Source of the DNA: Cyclobacteriaceae bacterium | GTDB taxonomy: Bacteria > Bacteroidota > Bacteroidia > Cytophagales > Cyclobacteriaceae | NCBI GenBank assembly: GCA_012033595.1 | Contig: JAAUQL010000002.1 | Coordinates: forward strand, 48,824-112,823 | Direction: 5' to 3' | DNA: 64,000 nt | Shown: positions 50,653 to 60,145 of the stretch, piece by piece | Layout: each line of letters begins with the position of its first letter | Numbering within the stretch: position 1 is the stretch's first letter | The notes under the pieces: model-generated | Told to the model about the DNA's origin: nothing | What the model saw: the letters and a program-made list of their open reading frames with translations, nothing else | Databases searched by the model: none | Translations under genes and position numbers: made by a program

Positions 50653-52353
50653 ATGCCTATGAATAAGACAATTACCTCAAAAACAAGAAAATACGTATTT
50701 TCCAATGTTTATTATTTTGTGCTGGCATTGCTATTGGTTGCCTGCCAAAACGATAAAAAAAGCACAGAAAATGCATCCACTCCCCTGCCCCCGATGCCAG
50801 CGGCAGGCGCAGACTACTTTCTTGATATCACTAGCAGTGCCGGCATCGACTTCGTGCATTCCATCGGCGACGATCACCTCACCAACATCGTTGAGTCCGT
50901 GGGCGGTGGCGCTGCCTTTCTGGATTACGACCAGGACGGTTGGATGGACATTTATGCGGTAAGCGGCAACTTTCACGAGCGCCTGAGCGACCAGGAATTC
51001 ACTCCTGATAAAGTGGAGCGCAATCAGTTGTACCGAAATCGGGGTGATGGCACCTTTGAAAATGTAACAGAAAAAGCCGGCGTGGGAGATGATGGCTTTG
51101 GCATGGGCATTACCGTGGCCGACTGCAACAATGACGGTTTTCCCGATATGTACATCAGCAACCATGGTCCCAATGTACTCTATCTTAACAATGCCGATGG
51201 CACCTTTACGGATATTGCCCAAAAAGCCGGTGTGGCAGGAGATGAAAGTAGTGTAGGCGCTGTCTGGCTCGACTTTGACAACAACGGCCTGGTCGATCTG
51301 TATGTAGGCAATTATCTGAGCTTCGACCCGGACTATAAGTTTTTTTATGCTCCCGATGGCTTTCCCGGCCCTATGTCGTTCGATGGCGAGATCGACCGGC
51401 TGTACAAGAACCTGGGCAATGGCAAGTTTGAAGATGTAACCGAAGCTATGGGCGTATTCAATCCCAATGGACGGGCCATGGGTGTGGGCGCAGCAGACTA
51501 CGACAACGATGGTTTCATGGACATTTATGTAGCCAATGACCACATGGTCAATTTTATGTACCACAACCAGGGCGGCAGCGGATTTAAAGAGGTAGGCATC
51601 CCTTCCGGTACGGCATTTAATCAGGTGGGTGAGGGCACCATCAGTATGGCGGTGGACTTTGGCGATTACAATGGCGATGGCTTGCTCGATATTTGGGTTT
51701 CTGACGATGGCTATTGCTCGCTTTATCAAAACCAGGGCAATGGCGTATTTACGGAAATGGCCTATCCCTCAGGCATTGCGGTGGCAGCAGCGCAGCATGT
51801 TGGCTGGTCGTCATCTTTCATCGATTTCGACAACGATGGCGATCAAGATATTTTTAAAGTAAATGGAGAATTGAAGCATTTGTATGGGCAGGAAGACCAG
51901 CTCTTTGAAAACGACGGCAATGGTAAATTCAATGAAGTTTCCGCCGAACTTGGTAAGTATTTTAAAGAAGCACTGGTAGGCCGTGGGGCTTGCTTTGGCG
52001 ACTACGACAACGACGGCGACCTTGATGTTTTTATAGTAAACCTTCACGACCGTGCAGTGCTATTGCGCAACGACCATGGCAACGATCAACAGTGGATCAT
52101 GCTTAAGCTTGTGGGCACCAGTGGTAACAAAGACGCGCTGGGCGCCAAAGTAAAAGTTTGCGCCGATGGCAAATGCCAGTTTTTCCAAAAGAAAAGCACC
52201 AGCGGATACTTATCTCAAAATGACCCCCGAATCCATGTAGGACTGGGTACTGTCGAATTGGTGGATAGCCTGGAGATCACCTGGTTATCGGGCAAGGTGC
52301 AGAAATTGGAGCAGGTAAAAGCGAACCAATTGATTACCATAACAGAATTATAG
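50653..52353 (+). CDS. CRTAC1-like VCBS/FG-GAP + ASPIC/UnbV lipoprotein
   Basis: Exported lipoprotein of 566 residues: signal ending FVLALLLVA-C31, a Ser/Pro linker, then an FG-GAP/VCBS propeller with at least seven D-x-D-x-DG repeats (LDYDQDGWMDIYAV, ADCNNDGFPDMYIS, LDFDNNGLVDLYVG, ADYDNDGFMDIYVA, GDYNGDGLLDIWVS, IDFDNDGDQDIFKV, GDYDNDGDLDVFIV), and a C-terminal ASPIC/UnbV domain (WIMLKLVGTSGNKDALGAKV; YLSQNDPRIHVGLG). It opens the cluster and ends 1 bp before the next gene. Role unknown; Ca-binding scaffold or ligand-binding propeller at the cell surface is the likely form. Confidence 0.93.
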   Translation: MPMNKTITSKTRKYVFSNVYYFVLALLLVACQNDKKSTENASTPLPPMPAAGADYFLDITSSAGIDFVHSIGDDHLTNIVESVGGGAAFLDYDQDGWMDIYAVSGNFHERLSDQEFTPDKVERNQLYRNRGDGTFENVTEKAGVGDDGFGMGITVADCNNDGFPDMYISNHGPNVLYLNNADGTFTDIAQKAGVAGDESSVGAVWLDFDNNGLVDLYVGNYLSFDPDYKFFYAPDGFPGPMSFDGEIDRLYKNLGNGKFEDVTEAMGVFNPNGRAMGVGAADYDNDGFMDIYVANDHMVNFMYHNQGGSGFKEVGIPSGTAFNQVGEGTISMAVDFGDYNGDGLLDIWVSDDGYCSLYQNQGNGVFTEMAYPSGIAVAAAQHVGWSSSFIDFDNDGDQDIFKVNGELKHLYGQEDQLFENDGNGKFNEVSAELGKYFKEALVGRGACFGDYDNDGDLDVFIVNLHDRAVLLRNDHGNDQQWIMLKLVGTSGNKDALGAKVKVCADGKCQFFQKKSTSGYLSQNDPRIHVGLGTVELVDSLEITWLSGKVQKLEQVKANQLITITEL

Positions 52354-52354
52354 C

Positions 52355-53716
52355 ATGTCGCGGTCAAACAATATATTTGGAATTTTTGTAGCGTCGATGA
52401 TTTTGAGCCTGTCGGTACTATGGAGCGGATGCGCCAGCCAACAAAAAGAAGACGGCAAGGTGATTTTTACCAGGATACCTGCCATATCGGCAAACGCAAA
52501 TTCGCCAGACCCCCAATCCCTAAAGTATTTGCCGGGAATGCAAATCGTGATTGCCGATATGGGCACATCGCCGGAAAACCTACGGTTGCTCTCCCACGGT
52601 TTTTTCTCTGCCCGTGCCCCGGAGGTAGATTTTGATGGCCTCACCGTGGTATTTTCGGCTCAACAAAACGAAGGAGATATTTGGCAAATCTGGACGCTCC
52701 ATCTGGCCGATAACACGGTGACCCAGGTGACGCAATGCAAGTACAACTGCACCGACCCTGCCTGGTTGCCCGGTGGCCGCATTGCCTATAGCAAGCAACA
52801 GCTAAACGAAAAAGGGTTGGTGTTCCATGCAATTTTTTCCTGCCTGCAAGATGGTACAGACGAAGTGCAGATCACCTTTCAGCCTCATGAAGACTTCCAT
52901 ACCGGCATGTTAAACGACGGCCGATTGCTGGTAAGCAGCAAGCAGCTATACCCTGAAGAAGGAAAGGTAAAATATCTTGCTGTTCATCCCGATGGCACCA
53001 AGGCTGAATTGTTTTATGAAGCCAGCGACAGCCTCCAGTATATGGGCAAGGCCTGGGAAACGGACGACCACAGGCTGGTATTTGTAGAATCGGGGGCACT
53101 GGCAACAGTCCGTTTCAACCGTCCTTTGCATTCCCGAGCCACTGTTGAACATCATATCCGGGGAACATTTTGGTCTATATTTCCGACAGGAAAAAATAAT
53201 TTTATTGCTTCTGTAAAGCAAACCAATGCGCAAACCTATGGTCTGACCCGGATAGGTGACACACCTGATACTGATGAGCCTTACTACAACGACGAAGAAT
53301 ATCACTTTATAGAGCCAATAGTGGTGATGTCACGTCCTGTTCCTAAAAAACTTCCTTCTATCGTAATGACTGATCGCTCCACAGGATATTTCATTTGCAT
53401 GGATGCAAAGCGATCGGAGCCTGGCGCGATCGACACAAGCGCCACCAGCGTGCAATTGCTGGGACTGGATGAGGTTTTGGGAGAAACTACGCTTGAAGAG
53501 GATGGCTCATTTTATATAGAAGTGGGCGCTGACAGGCCTATACGGTTTCAAACCCTGAACGAGAAAGGCGAGGTGGTCAACGGGCCATCTTCATGGATGT
53601 GGCTGCGCCCCAATGAGCGACGTGGTTGCGTCGGCTGTCATGAAGACCGCGAAATGGCTCCACCCAATGTAGTGCCCAAAGCGATAGAAAAGGCTCCTTT
53701 TGCAATGATCAAATAA
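52355..53716 (+). CDS. HzsA-related mono-haem lipoprotein
   Basis: Exported lipoprotein of 453 residues: signal ending SVLWSG-C26, a TolB/WD-type propeller (PDPQSLKYLPGMQIVIADMG; RAPEVDFDGLTVVFSAQQNE; DGTDEVQITFQPHEDFHTG), and a C-terminal segment DGSFYIEVGADRPIRFQTLN leading to a c-type haem motif CVGCH (Cys425, Cys428, His429). That final block resembles the region found in hydrazine synthase alpha subunit (HzsA)-related proteins, but no other anammox marker is present, so hydrazine chemistry is not implied. It starts 1 bp after the UnbV gene and is 15 bp from the next gene, so translation is probably coupled. A single-haem electron carrier or sensor is the minimal reading. Confidence 0.82.
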   Translation: MSRSNNIFGIFVASMILSLSVLWSGCASQQKEDGKVIFTRIPAISANANSPDPQSLKYLPGMQIVIADMGTSPENLRLLSHGFFSARAPEVDFDGLTVVFSAQQNEGDIWQIWTLHLADNTVTQVTQCKYNCTDPAWLPGGRIAYSKQQLNEKGLVFHAIFSCLQDGTDEVQITFQPHEDFHTGMLNDGRLLVSSKQLYPEEGKVKYLAVHPDGTKAELFYEASDSLQYMGKAWETDDHRLVFVESGALATVRFNRPLHSRATVEHHIRGTFWSIFPTGKNNFIASVKQTNAQTYGLTRIGDTPDTDEPYYNDEEYHFIEPIVVMSRPVPKKLPSIVMTDRSTGYFICMDAKRSEPGAIDTSATSVQLLGLDEVLGETTLEEDGSFYIEVGADRPIRFQTLNEKGEVVNGPSSWMWLRPNERRGCVGCHEDREMAPPNVVPKAIEKAPFAMIK

Positions 53717-53731
53717 AATGATGCGCGTCTC

Positions 53732-55747
53732 ATGAACAAAAAATTAATATATGGCCTCTTTTTTTTAGCATTTGCTCTTGCTGTAGGCTTCAGTGCATTT
53801 CGTAAATGGGCAGTAAACCACGCCACCTATATGACTGGCGGTGTGCCCCACCCCATCAATTGTGCACCATGCCATATCTACCCCGAGCGTGATGGTATTT
53901 TGGCCAATATCCTCAACGAAGACTACCTTTCCCCGCTCAATGCCGTTTGTAGCTCCGATGGCTCAGCCCTGTATGTGATCGCGCAAGACGCTGATATGTT
54001 GCTCATTGTTGACCCTGCTCAAGATAAGGTGGAAACACAAATTGCCGTAGGCAGGCGACCTCATAGCGTGGTGGTTTCCAAAGATGGCAAGTCAGCGTAT
54101 GTAAGCAACCAATGGGACAACAACCTTTACGTCATTGATTTAGCATCGAACACGGTGAGCGATACCATTCTGACCGGAGCCGGGCCGGCTGGCATGGGTT
54201 TGAGCGTGAATGGCCAATTACTGTATATTGCCAACACCTATACCAACAATATTTCGGTGGTTGACCTCGCCAGCAACACCGAGATAAAAAGACTTTATGG
54301 AGGAAATTATCCCACAGGCGTTGCTGTATCTCCATTAGATAATCAGGTCTTTGTGTCGAGCCAGCGTACCTTGCCGGTACCTTTTCGAACAGAACCGATC
54401 ACAGAAGTGACCGTATTGAATGGCAAAAATCAACGTGTGGAAGAACGATTGAATTTTCGCTCTGCCCACATCATGGAAAACATAGCAGTTAGTCCGGATG
54501 GTGATATGGCCATTACCACCCTTATTCGTCCCAAAAACCTGGTACCGTCGGCACAAATTGAGCGTGGATGGATGATTAACCATGGTATAGGCATTGTGAC
54601 CAAAGAAGGCAAAAAAGCCCAACTGCTCCTCGACGAACCCAACGCCTTTTATGCAGACCCCTACGACGTGGTCATCCACCCCAATGGCAAATACGCCTAT
54701 GTGAGCCATGCCGGCGCAGACATGATCTCGGCCATAGACCTCGACGTGGTCAGAAACATTGTTTCGCAATCAAGCCAGCACGAACTGGAAAACCTCGCAA
54801 ACTATCTGGGCATGAGCGATCAAATTGTGCTGAAACGAATTAAAACCGGGGCGAACCCCAGAGGGCTGGCCTTGTCACCTGATGGCAAGACCCTGTATGC
54901 TGTAGAGCAGATGACCGACCACATCACCATGATTGACACAGAAAAATTGGAAGTGGTAAAAACGATAGACCTGGGAGGCCCGTCCCGTACCACAGTGACC
55001 CGCAAAGGAGGCCAACTGTTCAGAAATGCAGGTCACACCTTCCATCAGCAATATAGCTGCTATACCTGCCATCCCGATGGCCATGAAGATGGCCTCACAT
55101 ACGACCTGACCGGATCAGGCAGGGATCTGGCCAACGTGCAAACCCTCAGAGACCTGAATGGCACGGCCCCATTTAAATGGAATGGAAAAAATGTAAGTGT
55201 CTATATGCAATGTGGTATGCGCTTTTCAAAATTTGTAACACGCACCGAATCGTTCTCCCCCGGAGATTTAAATTCATTGGTAGCCTATATTATGCGGGAG
55301 CTCACTCATCCGCCAAATATCCATGCCCTGCCCGGTGGCGAGTTGACCGAAGCGCAAAAGCGGGGAAAAGCCATCTTTGAGCGTACCATCACCGTTGATG
55401 GACGCGAAATTCCGGAAAAAGACCAGTGCATCACCTGTCACAACGGTCCCAGCTATTCCAATTTTCAAATGGCTGATGTAGGCTCGCTCAAAGACACCGA
55501 CAACCCTACCTTGTTCGACTCGCCCAACCTGAACAATGTATATGAATCGGCGCCGTACCTCCATGATGGCAGTGCAGCCACACTGGAAGAAATATGGACA
55601 GTATTCAACCCCAATGACACCCATGGCTATGCCAATGATATGACGAAAGATCAGCTCAACGATTTGGTTGAATACCTGAAGTCTTTGAAAGGTGCGGAAT
55701 ACACCAGCGATCAACTCAATTATGAAGTAAACAAAAGTCAATTATGA
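53732..55747 (+). CDS. YVTN-propeller fused to MauG/cytochrome-peroxidase-like tri-haem protein
   Basis: Exported protein of 671 residues with an N-terminal anchor/signal (LIYGLFFLAFALAVGFSAF). Three c-type haem motifs: CAPCH (44-48) just after the anchor, CYTCH (443-447), CITCH (566-570). Between the first two lies a YVTN-type seven-bladed propeller (RRPHSVVVSKDGKSAYVSNQ; GNYPTGVAVSPLDNQVFVSS; ANPRGLALSPDGKTLYAVEQ). The C-terminal part resembles di-haem cytochrome c peroxidase/MauG (APYLHDGSAATLEEIWTVFN; DQLNDLVEYLKSL). Likely role: periplasmic oxidation or electron transfer coupled to a propeller-bound substrate. Overlaps the next gene by 4 bp (ATGA). Confidence 0.9.
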   Translation: MNKKLIYGLFFLAFALAVGFSAFRKWAVNHATYMTGGVPHPINCAPCHIYPERDGILANILNEDYLSPLNAVCSSDGSALYVIAQDADMLLIVDPAQDKVETQIAVGRRPHSVVVSKDGKSAYVSNQWDNNLYVIDLASNTVSDTILTGAGPAGMGLSVNGQLLYIANTYTNNISVVDLASNTEIKRLYGGNYPTGVAVSPLDNQVFVSSQRTLPVPFRTEPITEVTVLNGKNQRVEERLNFRSAHIMENIAVSPDGDMAITTLIRPKNLVPSAQIERGWMINHGIGIVTKEGKKAQLLLDEPNAFYADPYDVVIHPNGKYAYVSHAGADMISAIDLDVVRNIVSQSSQHELENLANYLGMSDQIVLKRIKTGANPRGLALSPDGKTLYAVEQMTDHITMIDTEKLEVVKTIDLGGPSRTTVTRKGGQLFRNAGHTFHQQYSCYTCHPDGHEDGLTYDLTGSGRDLANVQTLRDLNGTAPFKWNGKNVSVYMQCGMRFSKFVTRTESFSPGDLNSLVAYIMRELTHPPNIHALPGGELTEAQKRGKAIFERTITVDGREIPEKDQCITCHNGPSYSNFQMADVGSLKDTDNPTLFDSPNLNNVYESAPYLHDGSAATLEEIWTVFNPNDTHGYANDMTKDQLNDLVEYLKSLKGAEYTSDQLNYEVNKSQL

Positions 55748-56915
55748 AAAACATCCTACTAAAGCATTCATCCAAAGCAGGTTTGATCCTGCTCATTTCC
55801 TTTGGGATAAGCCTTTTCAGCTTCAACTCACCTGACCGTCCTGCAACAAATGCAACTCATCGTTCGGAGGTGAAGGCAGAAAAAAAAGGTGAAAGTATGC
55901 CGATATACGGCAATTGGAAAAGTTACACCAAAAAAGATGGTCTGCCATCTGATAAAGTTTTTGCGTGCGAACCGATGAAGACCGCGTGTGGGTTGGTACC
56001 AACCAGGGCCTGGCACTGCTGGAAAATGGCAAATGGAAAGTATATACCGAAGCCGACGGACTGGCGCACCGCAGTGTGCTTGCCCTGGACGTAAGCCCCA
56101 TTACCGGCGACTTGTGGGTGGCCACTATGAGCGGGCTCAACAGGTTCTCGGCAGGAAAATTCACCACCTATACCCAATTCAACAGCGGTCTGGCCAATGA
56201 TGTGATCTATTCGGTAATCTGCGATGGCAAAGATGTATGGGTAGCCACCGGTGGCGGAGCCGGCATGCTGGACACTTATACAGGCAAATGGGCCATCTAT
56301 ACCGAGCAAAACGCACCCATGCACGAACCATGGACTTACAGCATCTGCGCCGGCGGTGGCAATATTTATATCGCTGCATGGGGTGGTGGTGTCATCGAAT
56401 GGAACAAAGCCAAAAAAGAATTCAGAGACTACATAGACCCGGATGGGGAAATGGAGATTGATTTGTTTCCTGACGATGGCGTAGTACACGACATCACCAC
56501 TGCGGTCACCTACGATGACGACATCTTATGGGTAGCCACTTATTTTGGCCTCAGCAGGTACGATGGCAAGCGCTGGAAAGGATATTTTGACCACGACAGC
56601 GGCCTGGCCAGCAACTTCATCAACTACATTAAAGCCAACGGAGAGGTAGCGTGGATGTGTACAGACAACGGGCTGAGCAGCTTTAATGGCGAAACCTGGA
56701 TAACGTACAAAAACCTGGGGACAGACCAAAGCGGGCAAGTGATCGTAAATGGCAAAAGCCCAAAAGAAAACATACTGAAGGCAAGCTCCTCGCTAAGCCA
56801 CAATTTTACCATTGGCGTGGATTTCAAAGACAATGACATTTGGGTAGCCACCTCCCATGGTTTGAGCCATGGCGTGGTCGTTGGCCAGACAGAAGTAAAA
56901 ACATCGAAATTATAA
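55744..56915 (+). CDS. Exported two-component-regulator-type propeller protein (frameshifted)
   Basis: Propeller protein of 390 residues with a signal peptide (LILLISFGISLFSF). The repeats are of the regulator-propeller type seen in hybrid two-component sensors: DRVWVGTNQGLALLENGKWK, DLWVATMSGLNRFSAGKFTT, DVWVATGGGAGMLDTYTGKW, ILWVATYFGLSRYDGKRWKG, VAWMCTDNGLSSFNGETWIT, DIWVATSHGLSHG. No kinase or DNA-binding part follows, so it is a stand-alone propeller. The frame breaks near 55964 (GCGTG; one extra base, e.g. G, gives KVFAVRTDEDRVW). The start codon overlaps the stop of the tri-haem gene, arguing for coupled expression. Confidence 0.85.
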
Positions 56916-56934
56916 ACTTTTAAGACTGAGAGAC

Positions 56935-57519
56935 ATGATGATTGAGACAAAAACAAAAGTGCTGATCGATTTAAACAATCTGACAAAAGGCGAACGCAAA
57001 GAGATGGCCAAATTGGGTATTCTTTCTGATACCAACGATATCACCGATTATAAATATCCTGCGGTACATGCCGAGCGACCTCCCATTGCCAAGCATGCCG
57101 TGCATGCCCCGCATACCATCAACGAAGCATACAACTACGAAAAACCATCTTCATTTTCCAGAGCCCTGCGCATGGATTTTGGCAAGACCAGGGTGCTGTT
57201 GATCTCTGGTACTGCCAGTGTAAACGAAGAAGGGAAGCCCGAACATATTGGCGATTTCAAAGCGCAACTTTGGAGGACATACAACAACATCACCAACCTG
57301 CTTGCTGCCGAAGACATGACCTGGCACGACGTGGTGCGCACCACCAACTATCTGCGCGACATTGAGCGCGACTATGCAGAGTTCAACAAAATCAGGACTA
57401 CGTTTTATTCCTGGCTTGGACTCGATCCACTACCCGCAGCCACCGGCATCCAGGCGCGATTGTGCTGGGAAACACTATTGGTGGAAATTGAAGCGATAGC
57501 GGTATGTACCAACAAATAG
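56935..57519 (+). CDS. RidA-family protein with N-terminal extension, catalytic Arg absent
   Basis: Rid/YjgF-type fold of 194 residues: the C-terminal ~130 residues carry ISGTASVNEEG, DVVRTTNYLRDIERDYAEFN and the closing LVEIEAIAV. Canonical RidA imine deaminases have a Pro-Ala-Arg signature in this region; here the equivalent is PLPAATGIQARL, with Ala169 where Arg is expected, so 2-aminoacrylate deaminase activity is doubtful and it is closer to the non-canonical Rid groups. A ~65-residue N-terminal extension precedes the fold. It has no export signal, unlike every other gene in the cluster. It starts 19 bp after the propeller gene. Confidence 0.85.
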   Translation: MMIETKTKVLIDLNNLTKGERKEMAKLGILSDTNDITDYKYPAVHAERPPIAKHAVHAPHTINEAYNYEKPSSFSRALRMDFGKTRVLLISGTASVNEEGKPEHIGDFKAQLWRTYNNITNLLAAEDMTWHDVVRTTNYLRDIERDYAEFNKIRTTFYSWLGLDPLPAATGIQARLCWETLLVEIEAIAVCTNK

Positions 57520-57624
57520 CGTCCGGGTATGGGGTGGTTACACCGCCGATCCGATGGTTGGTTCTAAATCGCAACCCATCTTTCACCCATACTTGATCAC
57601 GCCTCAACATAAAACAATAATGAG

Positions 57625-58928
57625 ATGAAACATACTATTTCAAAAGCATGGCAATTGACACTTGTGTTGGTTGTAGTTATCAGCATGGTGGCCAATGCCC
57701 AATACAAGGAAAAAACTATGGCAATACACCTGATGAGGTAGTGCCTTATGCCAATTTTCAAAATGCCTATAAAAAGCACTTTCTGATCCCGATGGAATTT
57801 CTGGGATCGGGGAGGGAAAAACCTGAGCCCAAAGGATTGGAAACAGTACGCATTGGTTTTTTGGGACCGCTGGAAGGCTCCAAAGACACACCAAAAGGCA
57901 AGCAGATGTATCAGGGAGCATTGCTGGCCATAGAGCAGGTCAATGCAAAGGGAGGCTACAAAGGCACACCTTTCGAACTGATGCCTCACAATGATGTGGG
58001 GCTTTGGGGTGCCGCGGCCAATGAAGTCGTGGCCATGGATGATGAAGGTGTTTGGGCCATTCTCGGCTCCATCAACGACATTGTGACCCATGTGGCCATT
58101 CGCGTAGCACTCAAGTGCGAAATTCCCGTCATCAACATTGGCGACCCGGATCCTACCCTCACAGAAACCAACATTCCCTGGGTGATCAGGGTAATCAGCG
58201 ACGACCGGCAGAGCAGCTATGCCCTTTCCAGCAGAATATATAAGAAAGATGGCCATAAGCGGGTTTCTTTGCTTAGGGTCAACAACCGCTATGGCAGGGT
58301 TGGTACCGGAGAATTCAAAGATGCCTCCACCCGCATGGGCTTTCCGGTTGCCGTGGAGTTGCGTTTTGAGGATGGTGACAAAGATTTTACCGATCAGATC
58401 AATAAAATTAAAACCAACAACTCCGACGCCATAGTGCTGTGGGGCGATGCCAAAGAAATGGGCCTGATCGTCAATCAAATCCGCGCCAAGGGTCTGCAAC
58501 ATCCCATCTATGCCTGCGACAGGGCGGTGACACCGGAGTTTATGCGCGTTGCCGGCAAAAACGCCAACGGCATCATCACTACGGCGCAATTTAACCCGCG
58601 AGCCGACAATCCAAGTTTGAAAAATTTTCAAAAGGCATACAAAGAGCGATTTAAAATGGAACCGGATGTTTTTGCTTCACATGCCTACGATGGCACCAAT
58701 ATCACCATTCAGGCCATTCAAAAAGCCGGGCTCAACCGTACATTGATCCGCGATTTGCTCACAGACAACAGCACCTTCCAAAATTATAAGGGGGTAACCG
58801 GAGAGATCATTTTCGATGGCACATGGAACGACGTAGGCCAGATATTTCTTGTGGAAATCAAAAATGACGATTTTCAATTCGCGCCGGTGGTACTGGTAGA
58901 ACCCAAGCTTAGTGGAAGTATAAAATAA
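57625..58928 (+). CDS. LivJ-type periplasmic substrate-binding protein (frameshifted)
   Basis: Type I periplasmic binding protein (Peripla_BP_6 group), 434 residues. The ATG at 57625 gives signal peptide MKHTISKAWQLTLVLVVVIS ending VANA-Q; the run of six A at 57710-57715 needs a seventh to join it to EKNYGNTPDEVVPYANFQNA and the mature protein. Core motifs are VRIGFLGPLEGSKDTPKGKQ, GALLAIEQVNAKGGYKGTPF, VWAILGSINDIVTHVAIRVA, RYGRVGTGEFKDASTRMGFP and SDAIVLWGDAKEMGLIVNQI. These usually bind amino acids, amides or small organic compounds. There is no permease or ATPase gene nearby. It is the first of two such genes in a row. Confidence 0.9.
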
Positions 58929-58980
58929 GACAGCGTCTGTTCACGAGACACAACAGCAGTTAATAATCTCAACATTTTAA

Positions 58981-60069
58981 ATGAAGCGGATCTATGAGGC
59001 CAGGAAGCATTCAAGGGCACATGCTCTTTTGTTATTGCTTGCCGCAATATTGGTTGTATGTCCGTACCAATCGAAAATACTGGCACAAGACGGGCAAAAA
59101 TCGATTAAAATAGGCTTTCTTATCCGTGACAAACGTGACTTGGCATCGATACAGGTCGCCGAACTGGCCATTGCACATGCCAATGCCGCGGGGGGATTTC
59201 AGGGCAGGACGCTGCAACTAATTACCAAGTCCTGCGACGGCCCCTGGGGCGTGGGATCCAAACGGGCTGTTGAGCTGGTGTACGACGACGAAGTGACAAT
59301 GATCGTAGCAGCCCTCGACGGACGCAATGCCCATCTGGCCGAGCAAGTCACTGCCAAGTCGCATGTAGTACTGCTATCGACCCAGTCCAGCGATCCGAGC
59401 CTGTCAAGGGCGTATGTGCCCTGGTATTTTCGTATGGTGCCCGACGACAGGCAACAGGCAGCAGTATTGATCGAAGATATTTATCAGAAGCAGCAGCTCA
59501 GCAAGGTAGTTCTGGTGTCTCTGGACGATTATGATGGCAAAATGTCTGTAGAGTCCATGAAAGAGCTGATGGTCAAAAAAGGGCTCCAAACCCCGGAAAG
59601 CTTCATAAACCTGCCGGAAAAGACCTTGATGCAAAAAATCGCACATCACCCACCACAGGCCATGGTGCTGGCAGGCAGTGCCGCGCACGTACGGCAGCTA
59701 GTTGACGACATCCACGTGTCATTTCCCGCAATACGGCTGTATGCTTTTCTTAATATGTACAATTTCTACGCTATAACCCGTACACCATTTCCAAAAAACA
59801 TCCGAATTGTACAGTCCGACAGCCCTGCCCACTCCCAAAGGCCCTCATTCGAAAAAGCCTTTCTGGAAAAATATGGACAAATGCCCTCCCCTGCCCAGGC
59901 CTACATTTACGATGGCATATCCCTGGCGGCTGAGGCCATCAGAACGTACGGAGCATCGCCTGAAGCGCTGAGAAGTAATTTTAAATCCATAACATACCTG
60001 GGCCTGACGGGGGAGATAAAATTTGGAAAATTGGGCAATAGGTCAAATGAGTGGATATTGTCCAAATAA
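58981..60069 (+). CDS. Second LivJ-type periplasmic substrate-binding protein
   Basis: Peripla_BP_6-like protein of 362 residues: signal peptide (LLLLLAAILVVCPYQSKILAQ), then KSIKIGFLIRDKRDLASIQV, ELAIAHANAAGGFQGRTLQL, DDEVTMIVAALDGRNAHLAE, AYVPWYFRMVPDDRQQAAVL and the C-terminal YGQMPSPAQAYIYDGISLAA. It is shorter than its upstream neighbour and only distantly similar in motif wording, so a recent tandem duplication is unlikely. It starts 52 bp after it. Such proteins accompany PQQ alcohol-dehydrogenase systems without a transporter in other bacteria; whether that applies here is inference. Confidence 0.87.
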   Translation: MKRIYEARKHSRAHALLLLLAAILVVCPYQSKILAQDGQKSIKIGFLIRDKRDLASIQVAELAIAHANAAGGFQGRTLQLITKSCDGPWGVGSKRAVELVYDDEVTMIVAALDGRNAHLAEQVTAKSHVVLLSTQSSDPSLSRAYVPWYFRMVPDDRQQAAVLIEDIYQKQQLSKVVLVSLDDYDGKMSVESMKELMVKKGLQTPESFINLPEKTLMQKIAHHPPQAMVLAGSAAHVRQLVDDIHVSFPAIRLYAFLNMYNFYAITRTPFPKNIRIVQSDSPAHSQRPSFEKAFLEKYGQMPSPAQAYIYDGISLAAEAIRTYGASPEALRSNFKSITYLGLTGEIKFGKLGNRSNEWILSK

Positions 60070-60145
60070 CCCCATTTTGAGCTTTTCAAAGAATAATTTA
60101 ACTAAATTGCCCCTTTGAAATCTTGTTTGAAAGCCATAAACCACC

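Noticed and set aside
50731..51729. 332-codon open frame on the minus strand
   Set aside because: Antisense to the VCBS propeller; its VV/IV-rich wording mirrors the repeated GAT/GAC codons of the true gene.
52355..53716. Evidence for anammox/hydrazine synthesis
   Set aside because: Only the C-terminal block and a single CxxCH resemble HzsA; no HzsB/C, hydrazine dehydrogenase or anammox markers are present.
57597..58631. 344-codon open frame on the minus strand
   Set aside because: Lies fully antisense to the LivJ-type binding-protein gene; no domain, poor composition. Shadow of codon bias.
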